Shown here: positions 24,519 through 33,003 of the stretch, one piece after another
Numbering within the stretch: position 1 is the first letter of the stretch
Layout: each line of letters starts with the position of its first letter
Origin: Streptomyces sp. NBC_01353
Lineage (GTDB): Bacteria; Actinomycetota; Actinomycetes; Streptomycetales; Streptomycetaceae
Assembly: GCF_036237275.1 (NCBI RefSeq)
Contig: NZ_CP108352.1
Coordinates: 4,588,001-4,652,000 of the forward strand
Length of the DNA: 64,000 nt
Reading direction: 5' to 3'
Program-made: the position numbers and the translations under genes
The notes under the pieces: generated by a model
Told to the model about the DNA's origin: nothing
The model's input: only the letters and a program-made list of their open reading frames with translations
The model's database searches: none

Positions 24519-24923
24519 TCAGCGGGCAAGGGCAAGGGCGAGGACGCCCGGAGCGCTGTCCTGTTCGTCCACGACGGACGGCGTAGCGAGCCGGCGGTGG
24601 TGCATGGCCTGCTCGGCAATCATGTTGGCGGGCGAGGTGAGCGGCCCGCCGTCGCCGGCGATGTCGCGCAGCTGCAGCCGGTCCGTGTAGGCGGAGCTGT
24701 CGCGGACGGTGCTGAGCTGGGCCTGGGTGACCAGTCCGGTGCACAGACCGTCGTTGTCGCAGACGAGCAGGTGCCCGGTGCGGGCGCCGGCCATGACGGA
24801 CAGGGCCACCTCGACGGTCATGTCGTCGCAGACCTGCGGTCCGCCCGTGTCCACGGCGTCGGCCTCCGGCCTGTGCACGGGGGTGGTACCCGCCGAGCGG
24901 GGCTGCATCTGGACCAGCGTCAC
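24519..24923 (-). CDS. CBS-domain-like small protein
   Basis: A 134-aa protein. One CBS pair element is visible: DMTVEVALSVMAGARTGHLL, then VCDNDGLCTGLVTQAQLSTV, with the usual DxxGxxxGxVT turn. The C terminus (AMHHRRLATPSVVDEQDSAP) looks like the start of a second, incomplete motif. CBS motifs bind adenosine nucleotides. The GTG at 24923 has AGGAGG 6 nt upstream, so it is preferred over ATG 24962 and ATG 24908. It lies 45 nt after the DEAD-box helicase gene and is probably in its transcript. Confidence 0.75.
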   Translation of the reverse strand: MTLVQMQPRSAGTTPVHRPEADAVDTGGPQVCDDMTVEVALSVMAGARTGHLLVCDNDGLCTGLVTQAQLSTVRDSSAYTDRLQLRDIAGDGGPLTSPANMIAEQAMHHRRLATPSVVDEQDSAPGVLALALAR

Positions 24924-24968
24924 AACGTGCCTCCTGCAGAGATGGGTCGGCTTTCGAATCACGCGGCG

Positions 24969-26480
24969 TCAGGCGGCCGCGTCGACGGCAGTACGCCGCA
25001 CGTTGCCGCGCCGGGCAGCTGTGGTGGGACCGCGCCGACCGCGGGAGGCCGCGCCGCGCTTGCGCCGCTCGGCAGGCGGCGCGGTGATCGTCACGGGGAT
25101 GCCGGAAGGGGCCTGGGCGCCCGTGATCCGGCGCAGCGACTCCTCGCCGGAGCGCACCTGGGTGGTCTGGGGCACGATGCCGGCGGCCGTCATGAGGCGG
25201 GTCATGTCGCGGCGCTGGTTGGGGGTCACGAGGGTGACGACGCTGCCGGACTCGCCGGCTCGCGCGGTACGGCCGCCGCGGTGGAGATAGTCCTTGTGGT
25301 CGGTCGGCGGGTCCACGTTGACGACGAGGTCGAGGTTGTCGACGTGGATGCCGCGGGCTGCGACGTTCGTCGCGACCAGGACGGTGACGTGCCCGGTCTT
25401 GAACTGGGCGAGGGTGCGGGTGCGCTGCGGCTGCGACTTCCCGCCGTGCAGGGCGGCGGCCCGGACACCACTGTTGAGGAGGTCCTGGGTGAGACGGTCC
25501 ACGGCGTGCTTGGTGTCCAGGAACATGATCACCCGGCCCTCGCGCGCCGCGATCTCCGTCGTCGTCCGGTGCTTGTCGGCTCCGTGCACGTGTAGGACGT
25601 GGTGTTCCATCGTGGTGACCGCGCCCTGGGAGGGGTCCACGGAGTGGACGACGGGGTCGGTGAGGTAGCGGCGGACCAGGAGGTCGACGTTGCGGTCCAG
25701 CGTCGCGGAGAACAGCATGCGCTGGCCCGCGGGGCGGACTTGGTCCAGGAGCGCGGTGACCTGAGGCATGAAGCCCATGTCGGCCATCTGGTCGGCCTCG
25801 TCCAGGACGGTGATCGCGACCTGGTTCAGCCGGCAGTCGCCGCGGTCGATGAGGTCCTTGAGACGGCCGGGGGTTGCCACGACGACTTCGGCGCCACCGC
25901 GCAGCGCACCCGCCTGCCTGCCGATCGACATCCCGCCGACGACGGTGGCCAGGCGCAGCTTCACGGCGCGGGCGTAGGGGGTGAGGGCATCGGTGACCTG
26001 CTGGGCGAGTTCCCGGGTGGGGACCAGGACCAGGGCCAGCGGCTGACGGGGCTCGGCGCGCTGTCCGGCGGTGCGGGCCAGCAAAGCCAGACCGAAGGCG
26101 AGGGTCTTGCCAGAGCCGGTCCGGCCGCGGCCCAGGACGTCACGGCCCGCCAGGGAGTTCGGCAGCGTCGCGCCCTGGATCGGGAACGGAACGGACACGC
26201 CCTGCGCGGTGAGCGCGGCCAGGAGCTCCCGGTCCATGTCGAGGTCGGCGAACGCCTCGACGGCGGGCAGCGCCGGAGTCATCGTCTTCGGCAGGGCGAA
26301 CTCTCCCTGCACCGCGGGAGTCCGCCGGCCGTAGCCGCCCGAGCGGCTCGGGCTTCCCGAGCGGTTCGGGGCGGACGAACCGAAGCGACTGCCCCGAACC
26401 GAAGCGGCGGTGGAGCCGAACGCGGGGCCGCCGGTGCGGCGGGTGCCGGAGGAACGGTTGTTCGTACGTGTGGGGTTCAT
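24969..26480 (-). CDS. DEAD-box ATP-dependent RNA helicase
   Basis: A 503-aa RNA helicase that would unwind structured RNA, for instance in cold or ribosome assembly. Motifs in order: Q motif VPFPIQGATLP, motif I GRTGSGKT, Ia PTRELAQQ, II VLDEADQM (DEAD), III SATL, then IV-VI including VATNVAARGIHV and HRGGRTARAGESG. Both ends are low-complexity and basic: the N terminus is Arg/Ser/Gly-rich, and the C terminus ends RRKRGAASRGRRGP, typical RNA-binding tails. ATG 26480 has GGAAGG, which is part of a perfect palindrome in the leader. It faces cspA-like and CBS genes in one minus-strand cluster. Confidence 0.95.
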   Translation of the reverse strand: MNPTRTNNRSSGTRRTGGPAFGSTAASVRGSRFGSSAPNRSGSPSRSGGYGRRTPAVQGEFALPKTMTPALPAVEAFADLDMDRELLAALTAQGVSVPFPIQGATLPNSLAGRDVLGRGRTGSGKTLAFGLALLARTAGQRAEPRQPLALVLVPTRELAQQVTDALTPYARAVKLRLATVVGGMSIGRQAGALRGGAEVVVATPGRLKDLIDRGDCRLNQVAITVLDEADQMADMGFMPQVTALLDQVRPAGQRMLFSATLDRNVDLLVRRYLTDPVVHSVDPSQGAVTTMEHHVLHVHGADKHRTTTEIAAREGRVIMFLDTKHAVDRLTQDLLNSGVRAAALHGGKSQPQRTRTLAQFKTGHVTVLVATNVAARGIHVDNLDLVVNVDPPTDHKDYLHRGGRTARAGESGSVVTLVTPNQRRDMTRLMTAAGIVPQTTQVRSGEESLRRITGAQAPSGIPVTITAPPAERRKRGAASRGRRGPTTAARRGNVRRTAVDAAA

Positions 26481-26490
26481 TCAGAACCTT

Positions 26491-26513
26491 CCTCGATACG
26501 GCGCGTATCGAGG
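26491..26513 (-). promoter_or_regulatory. Palindrome overlapping the ribosome site of the DEAD-box helicase
   Basis: CCTCGATACG and CGTATCGAGG form a perfect 10-bp inverted repeat with a GCG loop. On the mRNA the 3' arm ends GAGG and runs straight into AAGG, so the Shine-Dalgarno GAGGAAGG is half inside the stem, 11 nt before the ATG. Folding should limit ribosome access. Confidence 0.7.
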
Positions 26514-26727
26514 AATTCCGGCAGTGAACGAGCAGTGCGGGGAATCACAGGAACGGGCCGGACGGAATTCGAAATCAAACTTGGCCCACGCGAAATCTGT
26601 GTCGGCGTAGGCGGAAATGGGTGATGGCGCGTGGAAGCGAATCCGGCGCATCAACGGCTGCGGCTCAGGGGAGGCTGAATCCCTGAGTACCCTTTCCCGC
26701 AGGTGAAACCACTGCGGAAATGCGTGC
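26514..26727. other. Rest of the intergenic region between DEAD-box and cold-shock genes
   Basis: Part of a 303-bp gap. It is less GC-rich than the genes and presumably carries the helicase promoter and leader. A short plus-strand ORF is present but has no ribosome site or coding bias. Confidence 0.4.
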
Positions 26728-26765
26728 AGCTGGGGCCCGCACCCCGAGGGATGCGGGCCCCAGCT
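26728..26765 (-). terminator. Hairpin terminator of the cold-shock gene
   Basis: AGCTGGGGCCCGCA pairs perfectly (14 bp) with its complement around a 10-nt loop, beginning 18 nt after the CspA-like stop codon on the minus strand. Confidence 0.8.
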
Positions 26766-26783
26766 ACGAGTTGGGCGTCAGCG

Positions 26784-26987
26784 TCAGGCGGGAACGATGT
26801 TCTCGGCCGTCGGGCCCTTCTGGCCCTGCGCGATGTCGAAGGTGACCTTCTGGCCTTCCTGGAGCTCGCGGAAGCCCTGGGCGGCGATGTTCGAGAAGTG
26901 GGCGAACACGTCAGGGCCGCCACCGTCCTGCTCGATGAAGCCGAATCCCTTTTCCGCGTTGAACCACTTCACGGTGCCAGCAGCCAT
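26784..26987 (-). CDS. CspA-family cold-shock protein
   Basis: A 67-aa single cold-shock domain, full length for the family: [20 protein letters not shown] with RNP1 (KGFGFI), then [17 protein letters not shown] with RNP2-like VFAHF, and a C-terminal [10 protein letters not shown]. It binds single-stranded RNA and melts secondary structure. ATG 26987 has a strong AAGGAG. More than 600 bp of gene-free DNA lies upstream, consistent with the long leaders of cold-shock genes. Confidence 0.95.
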   Translation of the reverse strand: MAAGTVKWFNAEKGFGFIEQDGGGPDVFAHFSNIAAQGFRELQEGQKVTFDIAQGQKGPTAENIVPA

Positions 26988-27658
26988 GTCATATCTCCTT
27001 TGGGCAGTACGCCGGAATCCGTACGGTACGGATGCCGTGTCGCCGCGATGATGCCCTGCCCGGAAAATGACCGGAAATACAAAGCGCTTCCATGCGGCCG
27101 GGGCCGACGGGAGGCGCTTGAAGTTTCTTGGGTACCAAAACTGCAACTGAGTTCGACAGTAGCACGCCGCCGCAGCATGTGTGCGTCGAATATTTCCCCC
27201 TCCGTGTTGCCTGCAAAAACTCTCCCTGCGAGGGCCGTTAAATTCTCAGACCGCGAGCACAGGTATTCATTCACTCCGAGCGCAGCGTTTCGGAAGCGAG
27301 GAGGTCAACCAGGTACGACGTCTGCAAGCCATCCGCACGCGGTGGGGGTGATCGCCGCGTTCAGGCTCTCGACGAAGACCTCGATCGGCGGGCAGCCCCC
27401 GTCGCCATTGACGCTCAGCGCGGTGATCTGGCCGCCGTCGCGGGTCCCGCGGGCGTCCGGCTCGCGGACATGGGCCGGTTCCCGTGTGCAACCGGTGTGC
27501 GGGGCCGGCGGAACCGGGTAACGTCTTTGTCATGTTCTTCCAGACGCCGATTTACGAGTGAGAGCGTGACGGGCTCCTGCTGACGTCCTTCGACGTCGCC
27601 GCGCCCGTCCCCCACCGATGAATCCGTAGATCACTTCACATCGTTACCGGGAGAACCT
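26988..27658. other. 671-bp gap: probable long leader/promoter of the cold-shock gene and a decayed reading frame
   Basis: The part next to the cold-shock gene is comparatively AT-rich and probably is its untranslated leader and promoter. Around 27290-27530 a minus-strand frame reads ITALSVNGDGGCPPIEVFVE and ends LADVVPG at a stop, with good codon bias but no start codon after its upstream stop, so it looks like a gene remnant. No strong hairpin was found. Confidence 0.45.
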
Positions 27659-27874
27659 ATGACCGTGAGCAAGAACATCAACAACCCCGTGGGCCAGGGC
27701 GGCGGCCAGCGCAAGAGGCTGTCCCGCGCCGAAAGGCAGAACAACGGTCCTCACCGCAACCTCGACCGCCAGGGTGCCGCCGACCAGAAGGCGGAGCTGG
27801 TGCGCAAGATGCGCGAGAAGGCAGGCGCAGCCGAGGGCGCCGGGCAGAGGGGCGACGACACCGCACAGAGCTGA
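27659..27874 (+). CDS. DUF6243 family protein
   Basis: A 71-aa highly basic, disordered protein: MTVSKNINNPVGQGGGQRKR, LSRAERQNNGPHRN, then AADQKAELVRKMREKAGA. It matches the streptomycete family DUF6243, of unknown function; the charge suggests nucleic-acid or ribosome binding (inference). ATG 27659 has GGGAG upstream. Confidence 0.8.
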   Translation: MTVSKNINNPVGQGGGQRKRLSRAERQNNGPHRNLDRQGAADQKAELVRKMREKAGAAEGAGQRGDDTAQS

Positions 27875-27964
27875 CGCACCGCCGCCGCGGGGCGGCAGCG
27901 CACCGGGGGAGCCGCAAGTCCAGCAGCCCTGGCAGGCGGGTCCGAAGAGGTCGGGACAATGACG

Positions 27965-27991
27965 AAGGCCCAGGTCGCTGACCTGGGCCTT
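27965..27991 (-). terminator. Hairpin terminator downstream of tRNA-Gly
   Basis: AAGGCCCAGGTC and GACCTGGGCCTT form a perfect 12-bp stem with a GCT loop, starting 9 nt beyond the tRNA 3' end on the minus strand. Confidence 0.75.
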
Positions 27992-27999
27992 CATTCAAG

Positions 28000-28070
28000 A
28001 GCGGATGACGGGAATCGAACCCGCGCTATAAGCTTGGGAAGCTCATGTTCTACCATTAAACTACATCCGC
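28000..28070 (-). tRNA. tRNA-Gly (anticodon TCC)
   Basis: A 71-nt cloverleaf on the minus strand: acceptor GCGGATG/CATCCGC with discriminator T, a D arm containing TGGTAGAAC, an anticodon loop TTCCCAA giving anticodon TCC, and a T arm with GGTTCGATTCC. No CCA is encoded. It reads glycine GGA/GGG codons. Confidence 0.95.
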
Positions 28071-28233
28071 GCGGCGGTCCGAAGATCGGTACCGCAGACT
28101 CGGACACTGTACCCCATCCCGAAGTCGAGGCGTACGAGCCGTACTCGGCCGTGACGGAGTGCCGCCTGGAGTGGTGTCCCGTTGATCCCCTAATGTGGCT
28201 GTCTCGTCCACCACTTGTCGGGGAAGGGACTTG

Positions 28234-28407
28234 ATGGGTTCGATGGAGCGCACCGTCGTTCGTTGTGCCGAGGGGCATGTGTTCAGTACCGCTTCGTTCC
28301 CGCTGCAGCAGCTCGGTGCCGGGCGGATCGGGCCAGGGCGGCTCATTAGGTGTCCACGCTGTGCGCGGCTGAGGCACGCGGTGCCCGTGGAGCTCGAGCG
28401 GCGCTGA
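28234..28407 (+). CDS. Small conserved protein with two Cys motifs (57 aa)
   Basis: [20 protein letters not shown] then a C-terminal [20 protein letters not shown]. One cysteine plus histidine near the N terminus (RCAEGH) and CPRC near the C terminus could coordinate one zinc as a small ribbon. GGGAAGGGA lies upstream of the ATG at 28234; ATG 28243 is an alternative. It precedes dcd by 68 nt on the same strand. Function unknown. Confidence 0.65.
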   Translation: MGSMERTVVRCAEGHVFSTASFPLQQLGAGRIGPGRLIRCPRCARLRHAVPVELERR

Positions 28408-28475
28408 TGTCCGAAGGACGGGCGCGGAGTCTTCCCGATTGGGGCAGGTCCGCGCCCCCTGCGTATCGTGGGGGC

Positions 28476-29051
28476 GTGCTTCTCTCAGACAAGGACATCC
28501 GGGCCGAGATCGATGCCGGACGGGTGCGCATCGACCCGTACGACGAATTCATGGTGCAGCCCTCGAGCATCGACGTGAGGCTTGACCGCTTCTTCCGGGT
28601 GTTCGAGAACCACCGCTACCCCCACATCGACCCCGCCGTCGAGCAGCTCGACCTGACCCGTGAGGTCGAGCCCGAGGGCGACGAGGCGTTCATCCTTCAC
28701 CCCGGTGAGTTCGTGCTCGCCTCGACCTACGAGGTCATCACGCTGCCGGACGACATCGCGTCCAGGCTCGAGGGGAAGAGTTCGCTCGGGCGGCTGGGGC
28801 TTGTCACCCACTCCACCGCCGGGTTCATCGACCCCGGCTTCTCCGGGCACGTGACCCTGGAGCTGTCGAACCTCGCCACCCTGCCGATCAAGCTGTGGCC
28901 GGGGATGAAGATCGGGCAGCTGTGCATGTTCCGTTTGAGCTCGCCCGCCGAGTTCCCGTACGGCAGCGAGCGGTACGGCTCGCGCTACCAGGGGCAGCGG
29001 GGACCGACGGCCTCGCGCTCCTTCCTGAACTTCCATCGGACCCAGGTGTGA
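28476..29051 (+). CDS. dcd: dCTP deaminase
   Basis: A 191-aa homotrimeric enzyme that deaminates dCTP to dUTP for thymidylate synthesis. Clear family signature: [58 protein letters not shown] with catalytic Glu, then [15 protein letters not shown] and WPGMKIGQL. Full length for the monofunctional actinobacterial enzyme. The GTG at 28476 is chosen because the protein begins VLLSDKDI as in relatives; TATCGT 7 nt upstream fits a leaderless start. Confidence 0.95.
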   Translation: MLLSDKDIRAEIDAGRVRIDPYDEFMVQPSSIDVRLDRFFRVFENHRYPHIDPAVEQLDLTREVEPEGDEAFILHPGEFVLASTYEVITLPDDIASRLEGKSSLGRLGLVTHSTAGFIDPGFSGHVTLELSNLATLPIKLWPGMKIGQLCMFRLSSPAEFPYGSERYGSRYQGQRGPTASRSFLNFHRTQV

Positions 29052-29064
29052 GGCGGCGGCCGGC

Positions 29065-29562
29065 ATGAGTGAAGTACGCGAGAACCTGACCTACGAGGGC
29101 TTCGGGCGCGCGATCCGCGAGCTCGCGCAGACGATCGCCGACGACGGCTACGAGCCCGACGTCGTGCTCTCCATCGCCCGCGGCGGCGTCTTCGTCGCCG
29201 GCGGTCTGGCCTACGCCCTGGACTGCAAGAACATCCACCTCGTGAACGTGGAGTTCTACACCGGCGTGGGGACGACCCTGGAGATGCCGGTCATGCTGGC
29301 GCCCGTCCCGAACGCCATCGACTTCAGCGACAAGAAGGTGCTCATCGCCGACGATGTCGCCGACACCGGCAAGACCCTGAAGCTCGTCCACGACTTCTGC
29401 GTCGACCACGTCGCCGAGGTCCGCTCCGCCGTCATCTACGAGAAGTCGCACTCCCTCGTGAAGTGCGAGTACGTGTGGAAGAAGACCGACGAGTGGATCA
29501 ACTTCCCCTGGTCGGTCGAACCGCCCGTCGTGAAGCGTGAGGGCCAGGTCCTCGACGCCTGA
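29065..29562 (+). CDS. Phosphoribosyltransferase-domain protein
   Basis: A 165-aa type I PRTase. The PRPP-binding loop is VLIADDVADTGKTLKLV, with the PPi loop at VVLSIARGGVFVAGGLA and a flexible region around YTGVGTTLEMP. It resembles the Gpt/hypoxanthine-like group used in purine or queuine-type salvage, but the base specificity cannot be read. It lies 13 nt after dcd and is probably co-transcribed with it. A terminator follows. Confidence 0.9.
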   Translation: MSEVRENLTYEGFGRAIRELAQTIADDGYEPDVVLSIARGGVFVAGGLAYALDCKNIHLVNVEFYTGVGTTLEMPVMLAPVPNAIDFSDKKVLIADDVADTGKTLKLVHDFCVDHVAEVRSAVIYEKSHSLVKCEYVWKKTDEWINFPWSVEPPVVKREGQVLDA

Positions 29563-29581
29563 CGGATGGCCATATAAAGGG

Positions 29582-29613
29582 AGGCCCCCGCCGCTTCGGT
29601 GCGGTGGGGGCCT
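29582..29613 (+). terminator. Hairpin terminator after the phosphoribosyltransferase gene
   Basis: AGGCCCCCGCCGC pairs with GCGGTGGGGGCCT (13 bp, one G-T wobble) around TTCGGT and is followed by TTCTC. It also faces the converging Yip1-like gene. Confidence 0.85.
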
Positions 29614-29637
29614 TTCTCGTTCCCTACGGGTACGTGG

Positions 29638-30492
29638 TTACAGCGTGCCCAGCTTGATCAGGCTCAGCAGCGCGACCAGTTGGATCGCCGAGGCGCCCAG
29701 GGCCTTCGGCCACGGCAGGTCGTGCGAGCGGCTCACCATCGTCGTGAACAGCGCGCCCGCCGCCAGCCAGGTGATCCAGCCGAGGACCTGCACCAGGCCG
29801 TTCTCGCCGCCCAGGAAGAGCGCGAAGACCAGCCGGGGCGCGTCCGTGATCGACATGATCAGCATCGACAGGCCCACCGTCGGCTGCCACGTGCCGTCGC
29901 CGCCGAGCTGGCGGGCCAGCGTGTGCGTGACCGAGCCCAGGATCAGACCGGCGACGACGAAGCCGACGCCCGTCATCAGGACGTACGGGATCGCCGTCGA
30001 CAGCGTCGCGTTGATCGCCTCGTCGCGCGCCTTGTCGAACCCGAAGATCGCGAGCAGTCCGTAGAGGAACGTGACGGTCAGCGCCGGGCCCCACACCGCG
30101 TGGTCCCGCATCTGCAGGAACGTCGGCGCCGGGCGCAGCACGATGCCGCTCAGAAGGGCCTTCCAGGGCAGGCGCGGCCCCGTGGGCGCGGGGGCGGTGC
30201 CGGCCTGGTACGTCGCGCCGGCGCCGTACGGGTCCTCGTTCACGCTGAACATCTGCGTGTGTCCCGGCGTGTTCGCCGCGTAGTGCTGCTGCTGTTGCTG
30301 CTGTGCCCCGTACGGGTCCCCGAAGTACTCCGGCTCCCCGTCGTAGCCACCGCCGCTGCCCTGCGGGGCCTGCCGGCCCCACTGCTGCTGCGGGTGGGGC
30401 GGCGGGGCCGCGTTGTACCCGTACGGCGCCTGCTGCGGTTGTTGTTGCGGGGGGCGGTTGTCCCGGCCGCGTCCGTTCCTGAATCCAGCCAC
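29638..30492 (-). CDS. Yip1-domain membrane protein with Gln-rich N terminus
   Basis: A 284-aa integral membrane protein. Residues 1-115 are disordered and rich in Gln, Pro, Gly and Tyr, including runs of four to six glutamines. Residues about 115-284 carry about five membrane helices in the Yip1 pattern, with WKALLSGIVLRPAPTFLQMR followed by ALTVTFLYGLLAIFGFDKAR and IPYVLMTGVGFVVAGLILGS. Function unknown. The start is GTG 30492; the preceding TACGTTCAAGGT could serve as a leaderless -10 or weak ribosome site. Confidence 0.75.
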   Translation of the reverse strand: MAGFRNGRGRDNRPPQQQPQQAPYGYNAAPPPHPQQQWGRQAPQGSGGGYDGEPEYFGDPYGAQQQQQQHYAANTPGHTQMFSVNEDPYGAGATYQAGTAPAPTGPRLPWKALLSGIVLRPAPTFLQMRDHAVWGPALTVTFLYGLLAIFGFDKARDEAINATLSTAIPYVLMTGVGFVVAGLILGSVTHTLARQLGGDGTWQPTVGLSMLIMSITDAPRLVFALFLGGENGLVQVLGWITWLAAGALFTTMVSRSHDLPWPKALGASAIQLVALLSLIKLGTL

Positions 30493-30587
30493 ACCTTGAA
30501 CGTACCCGTTTCCGCTGTCAGGGCGCTCCTTTGCCACTGAGCTGTGACATCCCCTAGGGGGTCCACCAGGGATGGCCCGCCGGTACG

Positions 30588-30676
30588 ACCCGTACGACCA
30601 AGACCCGTACGTCCAAGACCCGTACGTCCAAGACCCGTACGACCGGGACCGTACGACCGCGACCCGTACGACGAAG
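30588..30676 (+). repeat. Tandem 15-bp repeat (six units, one of 14 bp)
   Basis: Units of ACCCGTACG(A/T)CCAAG repeat head to tail: 30588, 30603, 30618, 30633, a 14-bp unit at 30648, and 30662. Each carries CGTACG. On the plus strand the first units read DPY(D/V)Q repeats after an ATG at 30572, but the 14-bp unit breaks that frame. It lies between the Yip1-like gene and the iron-sulfur oxidoreductase terminator. Confidence 0.8.
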
Positions 30677-30709
30677 AGGGCCGCCCCGCGACTGCGCGGG
30701 ACGGCCCTC
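30676..30709 (-). terminator. Hairpin terminator of the iron-sulfur oxidoreductase gene
   Basis: GAGGGCCGCCCCGCG pairs with CGCGGGACGGCCCTC (15 bp with one mismatch) around ACTG, 14 nt after the stop codon on the minus strand. Confidence 0.75.
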
Positions 30710-30722
30710 TCGTGCGTGACGA

Positions 30723-32972
30723 CTACTCGGCGGAGACGGCCTCCGACACGGACTCCGGCTCCGGCTTCGCCTTCACCGAGTCGAGCAGCAGCTGGGCCAC
30801 GTCCACGACCTGGACGGACTCCTTCGCCTTGCCCTCGTTCTTCTTGCCGTTGACCGAGTCGGTCAGCATGACCAGGCAGAACGGGCAGGCCGTGGAGACG
30901 ATGTCGGGGTTCAACGACAGGGCTTCGTCCACGCGCTCGTTGTTGATGCGCTTGCCGATCCGCTCCTCCATCCACATCCGCGCGCCACCGGCGCCACAGC
31001 AGAAGCCGCGCTCCTTGTGGCGGTGCATCTCCTGCTGACGCAGGCCCGGGACGGCCGACATGATCTCGCGCGGGGGCGTGTAGACCTTGTTGTGGCGGCC
31101 CAGGTAGCACGGGTCGTGGTACGTGATGAGCCCGTCGACCGGGGTCACCGGGATCAGCTTGCCCTCGTCGATGAGGTGCTGGAGCAGCTGCGTGTGGTGG
31201 ATGACCTCGAACTCGCCGCCCAGCTGCGGGTACTCGTTCGCGATCGTGTTGAAGCAGTGCGGGCAGGTCGCGACGATCTTCTTGGCCGACTTCGGCTTCT
31301 TCGTCGACTCGTCCTCGTCGTCCTCGCCGAACGCCATGTTCAGCATCGCGACGTTCTCCTGGCCGAGCTGCTGGAACAGCGGCTCGTTGCCCAGGCGGCG
31401 GGGCGAGTCACCGGTGCACTTCTCCTCGCCGCCCATGATCGCGAACTTGACGCCCGCCATGTGCAGCAGCTCGGCGAAGGCCTTGGTGGTCTTCTTGGCC
31501 CGGTCCTCCAGGGCGCCGGCGCAGCCGACCCAGTACAGGTAGTCGACCTCGGTGAGGTCCTCGACGTCCTTGCCGACGATCGGGACCTCGAAGTCGACCT
31601 CCTTGGTCCACTCGACGCGCTGCTTCTTGGCCAGACCCCAGGGGTTGCCCTTCTTCTCCAGGTTCTTGAGCATCGTGCCGGCCTCCGAGGGGAAGGCGGA
31701 CTCGATCATCACCTGGTAGCGGCGCATGTCGACGATGTGGTCGATGTGCTCGATGTCGACCGGGCACTGCTCGACGCAGGCGCCGCAGGTGGTGCAGGAC
31801 CACAGGACGTCCGGGTCGATGACGCCGTTCTCCTCGGCGGCGCCGATGAGGGGGCGCTCCGCCTCGGCGAGGGCGGCCGCGGGCACGTCCTTGAGCTGCT
31901 CCTCGGACGCCTGCTCGTTGCCCTCCATGTCCTTGCCGCCGCCGGCCAGCAGGTACGGGGCCTTGGCGTGCGCGTGGTCGCGCAGCGACATGATCAGGAG
32001 CTTGGGGGAGAGCGGCTTGCCCGTGTTCCAGGCGGGGCACTGCGACTGGCAGCGACCGCACTCGGTGCAGGTGGAGAAGTCGAGGATGCCCTTCCAGGAG
32101 AACTGCTCGACCTGGGAGACACCGAAGACGGCGTCCTCGGCCGGGTCCTCCCAGTCGATCTCCTTGCCGGCCGTCGTCATCGGCTGCAGCGCGCCGAGGG
32201 CGGTGGAGCCGTCGGCGTTCCGCTTGAACCAGATGTTCGGGAAGCCGAGGAAGCGGTGCCAGGCCACACCCATGTTGGTGTTCAGCGAGACCGTGATCAT
32301 CCAGGTGAAGGACGTGACGATCTTCAGCGCCGCGAAGAAGTAGGTGAGGTGCTGGATCGTGCTCAGGTCCAGCCCGTCGAGCAGCGCGATCAGCGGGTAC
32401 GAGGCGAAGAAGCCCGGCTCCCAGCTGGTCACGTGGTGCTGGACGCCTTCCAGGGCGCGCAGCGTCATGATGCAGACGCCGACGATCAGGATGACGGCCT
32501 CGACGAAGTACGCCTGGCCCGTCTTGGAGCCCGCGAAGCGGGACTTGCGGCCCGCCCCGCCCGGCCGGTTCAGCTGCCGGATGATGATCAGCGTCACGAT
32601 GCCGAGGACGGTCATCAGGCCGAGGAACTCGGTGAAGATCTCGTACGGCAGCCAGTCGCCGATGATCGGGATCAGCCAGTCGGCCTGGAAGAGCTGGCCG
32701 AAGGCGTTGACGATCGTGAGCAGCAGTGAGAAGAAGCCCACCGCCACGAACCAGTGCGCCACGCCGACGATGCCCCAGCGGTTCATGCGCGTATGGCCGA
32801 GGAACTCCTTGACCAGCGTGATGGTGCGCTGTGTGGGATCGCCGGTGCGCGTTCCCGCGGGCACGGGCTGGCCGAGCTTCACGAAGCGGTAGATCTGCGC
32901 GGTGGCGCGGCCGAACAGCGCGACGGCCACCACCGTGATGGCGATCGACACGATGATCGCGGCGAGTTGCAT
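30723..32972 (-). CDS. Membrane-bound heterodisulfide-reductase-like (Fe-S) oxidoreductase
   Basis: A 749-aa fusion. The N terminus has about five to six membrane helices of the NarI/HdrE type (LAAIIVSIAITVVAVALFGR, then GIVGVAHWFVAVGFFSLLLT), suggesting quinone contact. The middle holds two [4Fe-4S] motifs, CTECGRCQSQCP and CTTCGACVEQCP. The C-terminal half has two CCG-type motifs, with HDPCYLGRHN and GFCCGAGGARMW, plus CPHCFN. It should pass electrons between a soluble donor and the quinone pool. An acidic tail ends SVSEAVSAE. The ATG at 32972 has GAGGAG upstream and was chosen over one at 33011. A perfect inverted repeat lies just upstream. Confidence 0.9.
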   Translation of the reverse strand: MQLAAIIVSIAITVVAVALFGRATAQIYRFVKLGQPVPAGTRTGDPTQRTITLVKEFLGHTRMNRWGIVGVAHWFVAVGFFSLLLTIVNAFGQLFQADWLIPIIGDWLPYEIFTEFLGLMTVLGIVTLIIIRQLNRPGGAGRKSRFAGSKTGQAYFVEAVILIVGVCIMTLRALEGVQHHVTSWEPGFFASYPLIALLDGLDLSTIQHLTYFFAALKIVTSFTWMITVSLNTNMGVAWHRFLGFPNIWFKRNADGSTALGALQPMTTAGKEIDWEDPAEDAVFGVSQVEQFSWKGILDFSTCTECGRCQSQCPAWNTGKPLSPKLLIMSLRDHAHAKAPYLLAGGGKDMEGNEQASEEQLKDVPAAALAEAERPLIGAAEENGVIDPDVLWSCTTCGACVEQCPVDIEHIDHIVDMRRYQVMIESAFPSEAGTMLKNLEKKGNPWGLAKKQRVEWTKEVDFEVPIVGKDVEDLTEVDYLYWVGCAGALEDRAKKTTKAFAELLHMAGVKFAIMGGEEKCTGDSPRRLGNEPLFQQLGQENVAMLNMAFGEDDEDESTKKPKSAKKIVATCPHCFNTIANEYPQLGGEFEVIHHTQLLQHLIDEGKLIPVTPVDGLITYHDPCYLGRHNKVYTPPREIMSAVPGLRQQEMHRHKERGFCCGAGGARMWMEERIGKRINNERVDEALSLNPDIVSTACPFCLVMLTDSVNGKKNEGKAKESVQVVDVAQLLLDSVKAKPEPESVSEAVSAE

Positions 32973-33003
32973 GAGGGGCTCCTCGGGCGGGCCTGCGAGG
33001 CGG

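Noticed and set aside
27267-27533. Minus-strand 88-aa ORF upstream of the DUF6243 gene
   Set aside because: Arg/Pro-rich, an out-of-frame shadow of the better-biased remnant frame in the same place.
28000-28070. tRNA-Gly as the attachment site of an integrated island to the left
   Set aside because: No integrase and no repeat of the tRNA 3' end was found in the window, so an island is not supported.
30544-31038. Plus-strand ORF through the tandem repeats into the Fe-S oxidoreductase region
   Set aside because: It crosses the terminator hairpin and runs antisense to a clear gene; the frame is likely accidental.
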